Notes: generated by a model not told the origin, from the sequence alone. DNA of 64,000 bases from Serpula lacrymans var. lacrymans S7.9 (GCF_000218685.1 NW_006763293.1:1358720-1422719), one strand, 5' to 3'; numbered from the stretch's first letter, positions 47,846 to 60,679 are shown. A program made the numbers and translations.

Positions 47846-48836
47846 GATCGATGTCGCTGGATAAGATAAGATTAGATACAAAGATGAGCACACCATGCAC
47901 CAATATATTGATATATTTACATGCATGCATAAATCTGGCAGGCAGGCAGCACACACCATGCATGCAAATGGCAGGAAAGAGCTCGTCGAACATTGTGGCT
48001 GGTACTAAATTCGGTGCAAACTTCGGAAACAAGGAGGTACATCACCTTGGCATTGTAGATGGGATTGATTACGCTAGATTACAATAGATTCTACGATTAC
48101 ACCAGACCTGGCTCGTTCCGACGAGATCCGCTTTTCACTGGGGCTCAGCATCTGTTCGGGATGGAAGAAAAATTTGAAACTAGCGTTGTTTGTCATCTGA
48201 GAGCTTCACTATCAACTCTACCGATTCACACAAAGGCTAAGTGGTGAGTTACGCTGGTTGAAGCAATAGCTAGCCTTTACTGTGATGCTCAGCCATATTC
48301 AATCGGAGCGATTGGGTTTAAAATCAAGGTGCAAAAGAGCTCAATATTCGTGTTATTGGCACCGAAGGGGGGGGTTCACGCCAAATGGTCTTACTTTGGT
48401 GCAGACCTTATTTACAAGATATCGACTCATCATATATTGAATTAGGTAAGCAAGGGAAACTACAATAAATGCCTATCAAACACATAACTCAGAATCATTG
48501 TAAGAACACAACAAAGTAATTTCTCATTCAAAAGGGCCATATAGAAATACTGCATTCATTCGAGATTTTAAAAGTAATATTATGCAGAAACGTATTGCGC
48601 TAGAGTACAAAAGGGGTGACAACCCTGTACAAGACGCATCTGTATGTAAACTACAGGAATCATAAAGTTGCAAAGTCAGATAGTTCGGACGATATACCCG
48701 CAAATTGTCCCAGTTATTGTCAAAGCCATCGAAGGAACGAAGGAATGTCAGAAATTTCAAGCAAAGCACGAGCATGAGAGGAGTCTCGGATCCCAGAATA
48801 TTTAGTCCGTAATGTCAAAATGAATGTTAGTTTAGT
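47846..48836. other. Region right of the transposase, with a second orphan coding fragment
   Basis: 991 bp without an intact gene. Repeated ATGCATGC words lie at 47922-47970 with a GGCAGGCAGGCAG run. On the plus strand 48090-48242 is open (RRDPLFTGAQHLFGMEEKFE) and ends at a GTGAGT donor. After a CTCAG acceptor at 48300, 48301-48445 encodes GVHAKWSYFGADLIY, related to the fragment at 38.6 kb. The remainder is the 3' flank of the chitin deacetylase. Confidence 0.4.
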
Positions 48837-50389
48837 TCAGCATAAAAAAGCGAGCCCTATCGCAGCCATAGATGCGATCAAATAGTTAACACGTCCACTG
48901 CTGCTGATAGAAACAGTTCCACTAGTGTTGTGGTTCGATCCACTCGGGGCACTCGAAGAGGTGGATTGTGTACTGTGTTTAAACAAAAGTTAAGCGGGTG
49001 AGTAACAAATAGCAGGCCAAGCCTTCTCACCTTGTCGACGCAGGTGTGGAACTGGTCGAATTGGGCGGTGGTTGAACTGCTAGATTAGCCACTGTCCCTG
49101 GCGTAACAGGGTCCGTTGAATTGTCAGAGTTTTGGTACACGGGACCACCGGATAGCTCGGCCACAGAGATAGTATTCCAACCATTGCTTTTCATAATGGG
49201 ATATGCATCCATGAAAGCTTGTACTGATTGATTAGAAAGCTCGTGCTCGAGAATAATGAGGCCAGGGTTTTTAGGACCTGTATCGGTTGCCTATCAGTCG
49301 CATATTGATGTGAGAGAACCGGAGGGGGCTTACCAGTGAGCCATTTCTCCATGTCATTGTGTATCGCTTGTGCCGTAGTGCCACCACTAGTGAGACTCCA
49401 ATCCCCAGTGCTATAGCGATTTCATGTTAAAGACGAGTAAGATAGAAATGAGAGTATATGCAACGTACTCTTGGTTCCATATGACGGTGGTCAATCCAAA
49501 CACTTCTTTTGCTATGGCCCTGACCCTGTTATCAGCATCACCGTAAGGTGGTCTCCAGTATTTTGGTAATCGCCCGCCAGTAGAATTATGGATGATCTCC
49601 ATCGTCCACCCAAACTCTCCCACCAATTCCTCGTTCGATAGTGTGGTCATGTAAGGATGTGTCCATGTATGCACGGCAATATCATCTCCTAGCTGGTCGA
49701 AAGCCATGCTGAATTGCTGTGGGTTGTAAAGAATGTTGCTACCGATGAAAAAATGCGTAGACCGTAAGGAATTGTTGGCAAGGAATTCGTAAAGCGCCGT
49801 AGATGTCTAAACACCCTGATTTAGCTAGAGTACAACGGCATCAGCGCAGAAGATGATGGCTTACAGGTAAAGGCCCATCATCGAAACTAAGGCCCACATC
49901 TCCTTGCGGAGCATTCCAGAGGTCATCCGCTACGTAACACTGGTAGGTCGCCGAACAGACTTCCTGCCCGTTAGGGTCAAGTCCACCAGAATATGTTGTA
50001 AACCCTTGACTATTAACTGTAGACGGGGGAAGGTTCGGAATTTTTCCAGCGCTGACGGCGGAGTTCAGAGCATCGATCCAGGCTTTGGGGATGGCAGTCA
50101 CGTTGATTGTGTCTTGCGGGTAAGCATTGGCCCATTCTTCGGAGGGGAAAATATGAGTACAGGAAGGAGTAGGTCATAGTCAAGGGAACAAACCTTGGGA
50201 ACCGATAGGTGCATAGGTGGTTCCGTCCGTGAAGTTACGCTTGAAGAGCGAATGAGCTGGGTGGTCGTCTGCATGATACCAAGACGTCGACGGGCTCCTG
50301 CGTTGTACATGACCTGATCCGACCGCAGACGCGCCTGCAAGAGCTATACATCCAGCGAGTGCAAAGAATGAAGCAATACGCCGAGACAT
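48837..50389 (-). CDS. Chitin deacetylase (NodB/CE4), secreted, GPI-anchored
   Basis: Exons 50389-50194, 50136-49865, 49806-49469, 49410-49334, 49277-49031 and 48972-48837 give 421 residues. A signal peptide ([20 protein letters not shown]) is followed by the CE4 domain with its five motifs: LSFDDGPLP (catalytic Asp and metal Asp), [11 protein letters not shown] (metal His pair), [20 protein letters not shown] and [11 protein letters not shown] Ser/Thr/Pro-rich linker and a C-terminal hydrophobic tail ([17 protein letters not shown]) preceded by small residues (SSSG) indicate GPI anchoring. It deacetylates cell-wall chitin to chitosan. Basidiomycetes usually have several paralogs; which one this is cannot be told. 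All joins keep phase. Confidence 0.93.
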
Positions 50390-51664
50390 AGTTCACGAGG
50401 GAGAGGGGGGAGAGGATGAAGGAGAGGAAATGAGAGACGGGAAGGGAGGAGCAAATTTATAGGAGAGACGGGGAAAGGGGATAGAGCCATTAAATTGGGC
50501 AAATATCATCATTTTGAGGACGACTGTATGCGGCGAATGATTTCCGTTTCGTTACGTCGTATTGCCGTTCAGAACAGGTCCAGATAAGTACCAAATAATC
50601 GATCAGTACGTGCCATATGCAAATTCCACTTGGCATTTATTTCTGCCGATAATTTGACGGATACAGACGCTGGATCAACGAGTACGGTATATCAGCCAAC
50701 GTTGCGGCATGGCGAGGAAGACCGGTGAAGTGGGACCGACTATACATTACAAGATAACTCACGAGAAACATTGTAGCGCTGGGGCCTATTGCAGTAAATG
50801 GTTGTAGCACTAGACCTGGCTAGTAAAAAGGTTTCTCGAACTTTAACAAGTATTGCCAATTGCTGACGACATTCGAGACGGGTGTAACGGACGTTCCGAA
50901 TTGTTGAGGAATGAAGATATGTCACCTGTGATTTAAGAATGAATAGACATAAAACACGTTATCATTGTATAGCGGCAAGACAGTTACTTCCTCCACCAAC
51001 GCTCCTTTGCTAATCTTATTTTCCGAACACAACTTGCTGGAACATGATAGTAACCTGATGGACGGGATCAAGGACTTGCCGTGATCCAATGTCAACGGTA
51101 ATCAGGTGTACTAGTCATGAGAGCCATGAGAGACGGGAAAAAGAGTGCGCCACAGGGGATCTTTCTGACACCCTGGTTTTCGGTGGCTGTGTCCTCAATA
51201 GTGCCGTGACTGCTACGCTTGCAAACCGACAAGCAAGTTCGGAATAGGTTCCAAGGCTTCTTTAAAGCTTCATTTTTCAAAAAGATTCACTGTACCATAT
51301 TAGCAATTAATTGTTACGCCTCCTATCATGCACATGCTTTTGCTCTACAATACATCTCATTCAATCTAGCGGTGCCGAAATCGCATGGTCGACACGGCCA
51401 TACTTGACCTATAGAGGCGTCTACTACCTGGTGACCCCCCCTGAGGTTTCGTACGGTACCTGATGGCATATAGGACCGTGTTTCCGACGCTGAAACAAGT
51501 GATGAAATAATTGACGCTCTCATTGCCAATGCAAGACACCCCAGGACACTCTCCACGTCCTGCATATCACAGAGAAGCCAAGAACCAGTTGATTCCAGAA
51601 ACAACAGAGTCGAAGTCCCACTGTATGATAGCGTAGCAATGCTAATACATGCAGCTCTTGCACC
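50390..51664. other. Intergenic, chitin deacetylase promoter / TFG1 3' side
   Basis: 1275 bp between two minus-strand genes. Purine-rich leader (GGAGAGAGG-like) just upstream of the deacetylase ATG. Short ORFs elsewhere lack any family signal. No gene recognised. Confidence 0.45.
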
Positions 51665-53887
51665 TCAAACCGGCCCTGGCGACGCCGCAGAAGATCCTTC
51701 CCGATAAGCATTCTTCAAAATCAACACACCTCCTTTGAGCTGTGCAACTTCCTTTACAAGAGCAGTGAACCTGCTCTTCTTCGCTTCGTCCGTCAAGTAC
51801 GGCTGGAAGTGCTGAATACAATCCCTCGTGGTCGCATTCGTCGTGTTCTTCAGCCACTCAACCAACATCCTGTCTTCCAGCTCTCCCGTAGGCACACTTC
51901 CACCAGGTAGAGGTTTCCGCTTTTTCGGCTTGGGAGGTACGTTGGCACCATTTGCCACAGCTCCCGGGGAAGGTGCACCACCAGTCAAGTCATCTGTGGC
52001 TTTTCGTTTGTTAGATAGTTTCGGAGCCGAAGGGCTCGCAGCATTCCCGACAGTAGGACTAGTGGCTCGACTGCCATTCACTGGGCTGGTAGCACGACTG
52101 CCAGCACCTCCGCTAAGGGGGCTACTCCCCCGGCTGGCGCTAGATTTCAGCTTCGGCGCTTTCGGACTTGTCGCGCGTTTCGCTACGACAGAGTGACCTC
52201 CCAAACCTGGAGAAGTTGCAGGTACGGGAGAGTTGGCTCTAGAGTCTACTGCAGCTGAGCCATTCGAACCGCGATTACCGGATTGAGTATTGGCAGAAGG
52301 TTGCTGGGAACTAGAGCGAGAATTGATTTGTTGAGGCTGCTGCTGGATGGCAGGCTCATTCGTAACAACTGGCGGCTCTTCCTCCTCCTCTTCTTCGTCC
52401 TATATGGGAATTAATCGGGAAAGACGGAGAATAACTCAATATAGTACGTACCGAACTTGCGTAAGGATTTCGTTCTTCGTCACTCTCATAAGCCGTGTTC
52501 TTCTCGAGGTTACGGATCAGTTTCTTCATATTTTTCCCGTCCTTCGTTAGAAGGGTGTCGTCATCCTCTTCTTCGCTTTCGTCGATGTATCCTTCTCGCT
52601 GCTTATTTGCATTCTTGTACTCTCTCTTGAGTCGTTCCTGTAACAAGAATTAGTCACAAATATTATCACGGATGATATCGCTCGAAGAGTACCTCAAGCT
52701 CCTTCGCCTCTTCATCGTCATTGTCAGCCGGATTCACCGCCTCTTCGTCGTCTGCAAACTCTTCTTCGAATTCATTTTCATCGAGATCACCTTCTCCATC
52801 ATTCTCCCTCTTCCTTCTACGGTCTCCACCTTCATCATCATCATCTCCGAATAACCCGTCAACTTCTCTGTCTACAGTTTTGAGTTTCCTATTACCGGGT
52901 CCCAAGCTTTGTCCGGCGGTGTGAACGAGTGAATTCCCGCTTGATATAACGCGACCCTCTGCTTGTGCTTTGAATATCGCAGATGTAGCCGATGAAGCGG
53001 CTTTTCCATTACGATTATGCAGAAGCCACCGTTCAGGATCCTTATTCTTCTGAATTTTTGCCATCTAAATAAATAACTTAGTTTGATAACGAGTCAAGAT
53101 GCGAATACGAATAACAACTTACTATCGACTCTGCCTCCTCTAGATTTGGGACGTGATAATTAGGCTTCTTCTGGAACTTGTACCATCGGTGGGCGGGAAC
53201 GAATTTGAATACTTCGGTTTCTGCAGGCATAAAAAAAGCGTGTGTCTCCGCCTTGGAGACTTCCTCCAATTTCCCAATCCAAACTTCTTTCTGCTTTCCA
53301 TCCTCCATTACCCACGGATACCGCTCCTCTCTCCTCAACTGTCGCGTCGCCTCCGGTACCAAGAAAACCTGCCTAGTCTTCTTCTGAAACTTTTTCCTTC
53401 CATTAGCCTTGCCCTTTGCCGCATCTTTCTCCTTTGAAGAACCTTCCCCCGCGTTATTGTAGTTATGTATTGGTCTCCCATCCGCATCCACCATTACTGC
53501 CTTTCCATCTGGCCCAATCACCGGCTTACCATCAGGGCCCAACATGGGTCCAGCGACAACCTGTGTCGTGTTCACCTCCTCTCGTCGTGACTCTTTCCTG
53601 TTGAGCCTGATGGGAGATTCCCACGTCGACACGTCGATGGACTTTCTCGAATCAAACTTCATCACGTCGTATTTCCAGCCATTCAGCGCAGAGGACATCA
53701 GCTTGAACTCGGAGTACTTGCCCTCGGGCAGCTTCATCTCGTCGTCTGGTTCGGGTTTGGGCATCTGTCGTGGTGTGGCGGATTTGCGAGGAGAGGCTAG
53801 TAATGAGGATGTATCTGAGCCAGACGGCTCTTTCTTGACGACTTTTTTCTTGTGAAAGAGCAGGGATTCAGAGGGTTTGGAAGGCAT
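51665..53887 (-). CDS. TFG1: TFIIF alpha subunit (RAP74/Tfg1)
   Basis: Exons 53887-53123, 53064-52693, 52637-52452 and 52399-51665 give 685 residues. The N-terminal dimerisation domain has KLMSSALNGWKYDVMKFDSR, RQLRREERYPWVMEDGKQKE, VWIGKLEEVSKAETHAFFMP and FKFVPAHRWYKFQKKPNY. The middle is highly acidic (DDDDEGGD, NEFEEEFADDEEA, ESEEEDDDTLLTKDGK). A Ser/Pro/Ala linker follows and the C-terminal winged helix is LEDRMLVEWLKNTTNATTRD through LKGGVLILKNAYREG. This is the layout of TFIIF alpha, which with Tfg2 brings RNA polymerase II into the preinitiation complex. Repeats of RATSP/SRATSP in the linker are imperfect tandem units. Short GPDGKPVIGPDGKA repeats occur inside the N-terminal domain. 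Confidence 0.92.
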
Positions 53888-54386
53888 TATTGCGAGAGTT
53901 TGAACGCAGAATATAGAAAAACTCTGATGATGATGATGATGGTGGTGGTGGTGATGGAATAAGAGGAGATATTAATTATGAGCTGCCGTAGCTGGTTTTG
54001 CTTAGTGATAGAGGTGAATGCACGGTACAGGCGAGTAATAGAAAAGAACAGGACGAGACAAGGAGGACTTGTGAGCTGAAACAATGGCCGTCGTCGTCGC
54101 TGTGGCGGGACAAGGACACTCTCGTCCCGCGGTCCTTCAATCCATGCGCGGTCATTGCCGCCGGCTCACGGCTCCGACGTCCGCACAGTCACCTGGATGA
54201 CTCAGTAACATTTTTACTTGGAGCTTCGTTATCAAACAGTACGCGCATTCTCAGAAAAGCAGCTCTGATACGATAACTCTTATATACAAAAGTAAAGCGC
54301 CCTGCATGACTCCGACCCAAAGATAAAGGACTCCTGTTATCCTACTAGTACATATCCCTAATGTCATGACAATACAGACAACAAAT
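53888..54386. other. Intergenic, TFG1 promoter / bHLH 3' side
   Basis: 499 bp. It holds the microsatellite below and the TFG1 leader; no coding signal otherwise. Confidence 0.45.
53929..53957 (+). repeat. (GAT)n(GGT)n microsatellite in the TFG1 leader
   Basis: Compound trinucleotide run: four GAT units followed by four GGT units and GATGG, about 45 bp upstream of the TFG1 start. Confidence 0.8.
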
Positions 54387-56545
54387 TCAAGTAGGTGGAG
54401 CTTCAGTTCTGTTCATCGGGACATTGTTCGAGTTTCCGTTAGATGGAGGTGGTGCGTGTGTAGTTGGTCCACTCCCTGGCGGAAATGCATTTTGTGAAGA
54501 AGCTGGTCGAGAAAGGGGTGGGTGCGGAGGCTGGTGAGGGTGTGGAGGGGCATGAGGCATAGCTCCTTGTGGATGGGGGTATTGCGCGGGTACTACTGGA
54601 CCTTGTCCATAAACGACCGCGTGAGGTGGACCACCAGGACCAAATGATGGTATGCCCTGTCGCATACTGTCCAATTCATGCCTGAGCATCTCAATCTCGC
54701 GAACCATGTCTTGATGGCTCTGCTTAAGCTGCCCTACAAAATCGATAGCTACAATAATATATGTACATAGATCAGCTATCGCACCAAGGACTTTTACTTC
54801 AAGACCACATCGCAATCTGACATACCTTTACTCAAAATCTCCCATTTACTGGCTTTCATCCCCCGATCTGCTGGTAGTTGGTCTCGAAGCTCATCAAATA
54901 GGTCTTTCATCTCTTTCCGCCTCTTTCGTTCCGCAAGCTTATGCGAAACACGCAGCTCTGGGGAGCGAGAATATGGTGTATTGCCGGCTTCTTTCGATAG
55001 CGGCTTTAGACTGGACGAGGGAGAGGGTGCCGATGATGGCTCCTCCTGACCCGACGAGGGGCCAGTAGAGCCCGAGTTGGCTTGATCTGGTCCGCGCATC
55101 TGACGCGACGGAGGACGCGACCTGGAGCGAAGAGTCCTCGTAGGACCAACAGCCGACGGTGTGTTGTCGGGAACAGACATTCGTCTGTCTGCTGCGAAAT
55201 TCATAGGGGGCATCATGGGGATATGTAGAGCTTGAGATTCAAAGGGACGAGGATGATTTTGAGCATTAGGGTCCTGGTCGTTTTCCGGATGTTGTGCTGT
55301 AGCCCACGCGAATGTAGCCATGCTGCCAGGTGCAGGAGGTGCGGGTGCTCGACCATGTGGCGACTCTGCGGAAAATGCCGAGGAGTAGCCACCACCTGAG
55401 CCGTTCGAAAACATAGATGACGATGAATCTCGCCTATCGTTTATCCACCACTGAGGTCCATTACCGAGAGGGCTCGCAATACTTGCATTAGGGCCATGGC
55501 CTGCTGCAGACCCTACAAGTCGCGAGTCTACAGAATTCCGCCTGTCGTAAAGACTGAGGTGCGCAATTCGTTGGGTTTCGACAGCTGACCCTCTGCGTTT
55601 CGATGCGCGACCCTCGCTCTCAGCACCCATCCCGCTGGGAATGCCAGGCCCAACCAGCTGGGGGTCAACGTCATCCCCACCTAAAGCCGCTCTGTCCGAC
55701 GACATCTTTCTCTTCGTCCCTTGAGGATATGGCGAGTCTGGGTTCTGTGAGTTCTGCTAATGGGTGAGGATGTTCTTATCAGTCAGACAACGATCAGAAT
55801 GGGACCTACGGTAAGCGACTGTCTTCGTGTATCGTACTCGATGTCTTCTTGCTGTCGACTTGGGTGTAGTTTTCCGTGTTCCATCGACACATGAATTCGT
55901 GGTGATTGTTTGTCGCTGGTGTCAATATCCATCTGATCTGATGTATTTGTCTTGTTGGACCCTGCTGCGTAAAATGTGTTGTGTTTCATAGATTGACCAT
56001 GAGGCTGAAGTGCGATCACACTGACCTGGGCCTGCAGTGGTGGGTGATGAAAGAGCTCGCGGAGACGCGTCTGTTTCTGCATGTAAGATTTGACCTACGT
56101 CCCTTTCTGTGGATGGAGACCGCAATATCTTCCGCATTTGCTTATTGATGGGCTCGCTGCTGTTTGTTACATCTTCACTGCTGCCAAAGACATAATTAGA
56201 AGCTGGCCGCGGTGTCGAATCTGGATGGTTCGCGTTCATATCATGAGATGGCGGAGATGGGTTGGGAGGCATAGCTTCTGAGTGCCGGAACGCAGCTGGT
56301 GAACCTGGATGGTGATTTGTGATGTTTGGATTGTGATTTGAGGAAGCGGCATGGAGGGAAGGATCGGTTATTGAGCCCCTGCGATGATTCTGGAGATACT
56401 CGAGAGGGACGAGGGGAGTGAGGGGGGAGTGTTTGGGTACAGTCTGTGTTTCTTTGTGTGATTGAGGACTGTCGCCGGCGCTGCTGGGACCGGGGATGTG
56501 GTCGGTGTGTATGGGGGGGAGTGATGGGGGCTCTGCCATGGGCAT
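54387..56545 (-). CDS. Basic helix-loop-helix transcription factor
   Basis: Exons 56545-56026, 55964-55810, 55753-54826 and 54748-54387 give 654 residues. Most is disordered and Pro/Ser/His-rich. The bHLH lies at about residues 490-545: basic region [20 protein letters not shown] with the His-Glu-Arg triad (H, E, R at 4-residue spacing) that reads CACGTG E-boxes, loop [17 protein letters not shown], helix 2 [20 protein letters not shown], followed by a short heptad region [15 protein letters not shown]. The last intron falls inside helix 2 and joins SK to AIDF in phase. The C-terminus is Pro/His-rich. Class resembles fungal Cbf1/INO-type or MLX-like factors, but no orthology can be claimed. 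Two ATGs lie two codons apart at the start; the first is used. Confidence 0.85.
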
Positions 56546-56914
56546 GGGGGAAAGGGGGCTTGACGCTGTGGGCGACGATGAGCTCTGTGTCTCAGCGGGT
56601 GGTTGTCGATGTGAAAAGTTGAGGGCTTATAGGTCGCCAGACTCTAACCGGATTCAGTTCAGCACAACGTGGAGCTCCGACTCACCGAGACAACACGTGG
56701 CCCGTATGCCTGCCATAAAAGGCTACATTAATAACGAGACTGGTCCAATTGCGGTCTTGGCCTCCTGTTGGCGCGGACCACGCTACTGCATTCAATACAC
56801 TACACTTACAAGGTTCAATATCTCCTGTCAACAGCATCACTGGTTACTCTAATCAGATAGTATGGCAACACAGATATCCCTTTCCAGTATCCAAGCTACT
56901 CCCAGATGCTCGCC
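56546..56914. other. Intergenic, bHLH gene promoter / ELG1 3' side
   Basis: 369 bp between minus-strand genes. A CACGTG palindrome (E-box) sits at 56694-56699, about 150 bp upstream of the bHLH gene itself, a possible autoregulatory site. No gene seen. Confidence 0.45.
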
Positions 56915-59900
56915 TCAGAGTCCCTCAAGCTTCGTCGTCGCAAGTATTCGCTGCTCCTCCTCACTCAGCTCAATAGTGCGAGCATGCGCATGTTTCGTCT
57001 TCATGCTGTTCCTGGTCAGTCTCCCAGATCTCTGCTTCTCTATCCCATCCCACGCTTGCCGCTCAAGAATATCATCCACCTCAACAATATATCTCACCCA
57101 CGGTATGTAGTCCAGAAACACTGCAGGCTGTGGCATGAGAGGCGCAGGAGGATATACCGTAAACTGCAGCGCTTCTACCATCTGCGTTTGGTATGCCACG
57201 CGAGAGCGGAACAGCTCGTCCCATACTGGCTCGATCCCTGGCTCTGCCGCGGTGTTGATCGGATCCGTGTCCCATGCCTCGCGTGCTCCACGTGCAAGTC
57301 GAGTGGCTTCGAGCACGATCATCTCGTCCTCGTGATAGAAAGAAAGTGAATCTCTCGTGTCCGAAACGTGGGATGGCTTGAATAGTATACTGTGACCCAG
57401 TTCGTCGTCAGGCGAGGGTTCGCAAATGTTTAATGAAAGCGCCTTAACGTGCACAGCTAAGATTAGACGAAAGAAGTCCATCCTCGACAACACTCACCTC
57501 GGGCGTGTCCAACGGCACTCTGTGGAGATGGCTGTCCATATACGATGTTAATTCTGTACGTCTGCAAACCAGAGTCCAGTTTTCATTTAGCGTCCCGGTA
57601 TCCGTCAATGACTCTGCACTGGGCGTTTCGATTAAATCTGGACATGATTCTCCGTCAATACCTGAAATCCCCGGGAGAAAACATGTTTCCCCGTTAATAT
57701 CGCGGCTAACTTGATATGTATCTCGCGTTATTCCGTGCTCTCCTTTAGAGCACAATAATTGCAATTGGTTAATAGTCCGCCTTATGTCAGACACAGGCAG
57801 CTCGGTCCGTGGATTGAGTGGTACATCGAGATTGTCCACACTGCCCAAGGAATGGCTAGCTTTGTACACCTGGGCGAGATGTTCTCGGGAGACAGAACAA
57901 GCTTCAGCGTAACAAAGGCCTTGTAGATAAGATATCGCTTCAGGTGAGGGACATGTCTGAAATGTCAACACTGTTTGCAATGGGAGGTCGGCGACGGGAA
58001 CCAGAAGGATGTCTAGAAAAGTCTGCAGATAAGTTTTCTGGCGATGAACTGGAGGGGCTCAATTCACCATTGCACGTCATGACCACAGGCCGCCTGCATT
58101 CTTTGATCATCTCAACCACCGCTGGCCAGAAACCAGAGTCTTCTTTGAATAATATGTCGACTTCCTCCAGTAAAACTAGTGATTGCCGCACTGCAGTAAA
58201 ATCTTGCGCCAGAACAGCCTGATCGTTATTTGTCTGTACACTGACAGGGCTTTGTGGCATGGGAGGTTTTAGGGGCTCGTCCGTTAAACATGGATCATCA
58301 CCGTGATTTTCTGATTCGATATCGATGGGGTGGTCTTCAGTGCCCACGTGCTTTATTACATCGTGGTGAGATCGCTTCTTCGCCTGACTAAAGAGAGTGG
58401 AAAATGCGTCCTTCGTCTTTACACCCCCCAATGAGGATGATGCAGTGGGACCATTCGAGGACTTTTGAATAAGGTGGTTCTTACCCACATCTCCGATGAG
58501 ACTGTCGAGACTTGCGCCATTCCTTCTACCAATGCCAGGGTATACCTCGAAAACCTCGTACCCTAGTTCTTCAGCACACGCATAAACAGCAGCAGTTTTT
58601 CCACAACCAGGAGGACCAGACAAAAGAATAGTGTTGGTTAGAAGATCGGTGAAATCATGTCTGAAATTGGGCTCGCTTCTGCCGGCCTGATTACCCAGAA
58701 TAGACGTCGTTGGGTCTTCCATAGGATGGCCGTGACCTTGTGAACCCAACGTTCGAGTAAGAGGCTGGCCGTAAACGTCTACTTCATCTAGAATCTGATT
58801 ACCACCCCCAGAAAAATTTTCGCCTTCGCTCTCATCGTCATACACAACAAAGTCGTCCAACTCATCGTCCGAGTGCAAGCGACGTTTTTTCCGGGTTTTC
58901 GTTACGGTACGCACAATCCGAGGTCTCTTGACACCTCTTTCCTGCGATCCAGTCATTTTAGCCTTCCCCTTCTTCCCAGTCTTTGCGCTTTGACTTTGAC
59001 TTTGACTGGCTTGTGAACCAGATTCTATTGACGGTTTTTCCTCAGGCCGCAATCCGAGGGCCACCAGCCAATCCCGAAGATAGGAGGCGGGACGTTCATT
59101 CCACAACACCTCCTCTGCGCGCCTGGGACGCCAGCGAGCGGTCCAAGTTTCTTGGGAGGACGATGGCTCCTGACATGGCTCGACTGTTAGAAATCGGCGA
59201 ATTGCTGGATGAAGGCCCCCATGACAAAGTGTAAGGGGCTCAAGATGGCGGTCAGAGTTAGTGGACGAATTTATTCGCGATGATTTGAAGGTACGACGAC
59301 TGTTCCCTTGCTTCTCAGCGCCAATGAGAGATGACAAGAACTTCAGCGATATATCACCGGCTGCGGTGGTTTGCTTGAGACGAGGAGACCGTTTCGAATA
59401 CTGCTTCGGTTTGGTAAAAGTACTTTGAGGTCCTCGTACATGCTGAGAATGTTGGTCTGGAAGTGGAGCATCAAGCACTTTCCCACCACTGACAGTTGGT
59501 GGAGGTTTCTTGTAGACAGAACGCTTCTCTGATGGCACAAATATCCTTGTAGGCTGTGTGCGCGCGAGGTCCCTTTCTGGCAACGAATCAAGTTCGTCGT
59601 CACTAGATGCGAGAGACAAGGAAGGTATATGCGGTGTCTGATTGGATGAAGGGGTAATGTCAGAAGGCGGTGGAGAGGATCGTGGGCATGAGAGGCTCGT
59701 GGCTTGCGAAAGATTTGATGATGATACATCCTCAACGATATCGATCTCAGAAAGGGAATCGTCTCCTGTGAGGTCGTAAACATCCGGTCCCTTCATTTGG
59801 ACGCCGTCAGTATCCGAGGTTACAGATTTCGTTTTGGCCAAAGCTCTGGAAAACAGGGGAAACGGTTTCCTCTCCGGTTTATCTGGATCGGGACGAAAAT

Positions 59901-60294
59901 AGGATAAAATGAACGATACAGCAAATCCGACTAACCTTGCTTGATGACCAAGCTGGTTGCTGAACTGAATGTGAATGACACAGGAGGACGTGGAGAGGTA
60001 ACTGTCACGATATCACTATCGTCTATATTGGATAATGTGTTTGAAGTATCTCCTTTTCCCGACTCTGTACTTGTCGTGGTATTCAGTTCGTCCGAGTCTC
60101 CAACATGTTCTTTTTGTTCTTCGACATGACTTGACTTGTATATCAGATCAAACAAAGTCCTTTGACTATTTGCTGACTGGCACAGTATAAAAGTATGGCT
60201 TTAGCACAACACAATTTCATCTGCATGAGATTTTGTTACTGACGGATTTTGCTTTCAAGCCTCTAGGATTTCTTGTCTTTCGCCGTTCAGCCAT
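56915..60294 (-). CDS. ELG1: ELG1/ATAD5-like RFC-related AAA+ protein
   Basis: Exons 60294-60244, 60176-59936, 59882-58068, 58012-57498 and 57442-56915 give 1049 residues. A long disordered N-terminus has PERKPFPLFSRALAKTKS. A box WTARWRPRRAEEVLWNERPA precedes the AAA+ core: Walker A ILLSGPPGCGKTAAVYACAE, VFEVYPGIGRRNGASLDSLI, Walker B-like SLVLLEEVDILFKEDSGFW (DE replaced by EE), RRPVVMTCNDILLVPVADLP. The C-terminal part has LTSYMDSHLHRVPLDTPEAL, AAEPGIEPVWDELFRSRVA and DYIPWVRYIVEVDD, as in Elg1/ATAD5, which unloads PCNA from DNA. The EE in Walker B fits the reduced ATPase site of large RFC-like subunits. The acceptor of exon 3 (ATAAACCG) was set by phase; the obvious nearer acceptor puts the sequence out of frame. 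Confidence 0.8.
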
Positions 60295-60679
60295 ATCGGA
60301 AAAATGTACCGCCTCGGTTTAATATACAAATCAAAGAAGCCGTAGAGACGGGATATGTAAGCGTAGGCTTTGAACGAAATTGCCACAAGAGACCGCAGAA
60401 TGAGCTGCAAGTTGAGTACCCCCGGGACAGCTTAGAGGTTCAGAAGTAAGTCGCGCTTAACGTTAAAGACGCGTCGCGCGTGTGACATCGCGTGACCAGT
60501 GGCGTGACGGACCTAAGACCACCGCGACTTTCATCTTGACCACAACTATCGATGCTTGAAAATATACAAGTTCAGGCAGAGTCAAGGGAATCAATTTTGA
60601 AATGGATCTCGAAAGAGTACTTCGGTAAATTTCTTCTCTGAAATGCAGTCGACCTTTTCTCTGAGTCCAACCTATAGAC
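60295..60679. promoter_or_regulatory. Divergent intergenic region, ELG1-like / JMJD7-like
   Basis: 385 bp between divergent ATGs; contains GACGCGTCGCGCG at 60470-60481, with an ACGCGT word (MCB-like, the MBF site of S-phase genes). ACGCGTC matching suits a replication gene, but one short motif is weak evidence. Confidence 0.4.

Noticed and set aside
50740..51604. Short ORFs between chitin deacetylase and TFG1
   Set aside because: No motif, no phase-consistent splicing into a longer protein, and stop-rich surroundings.
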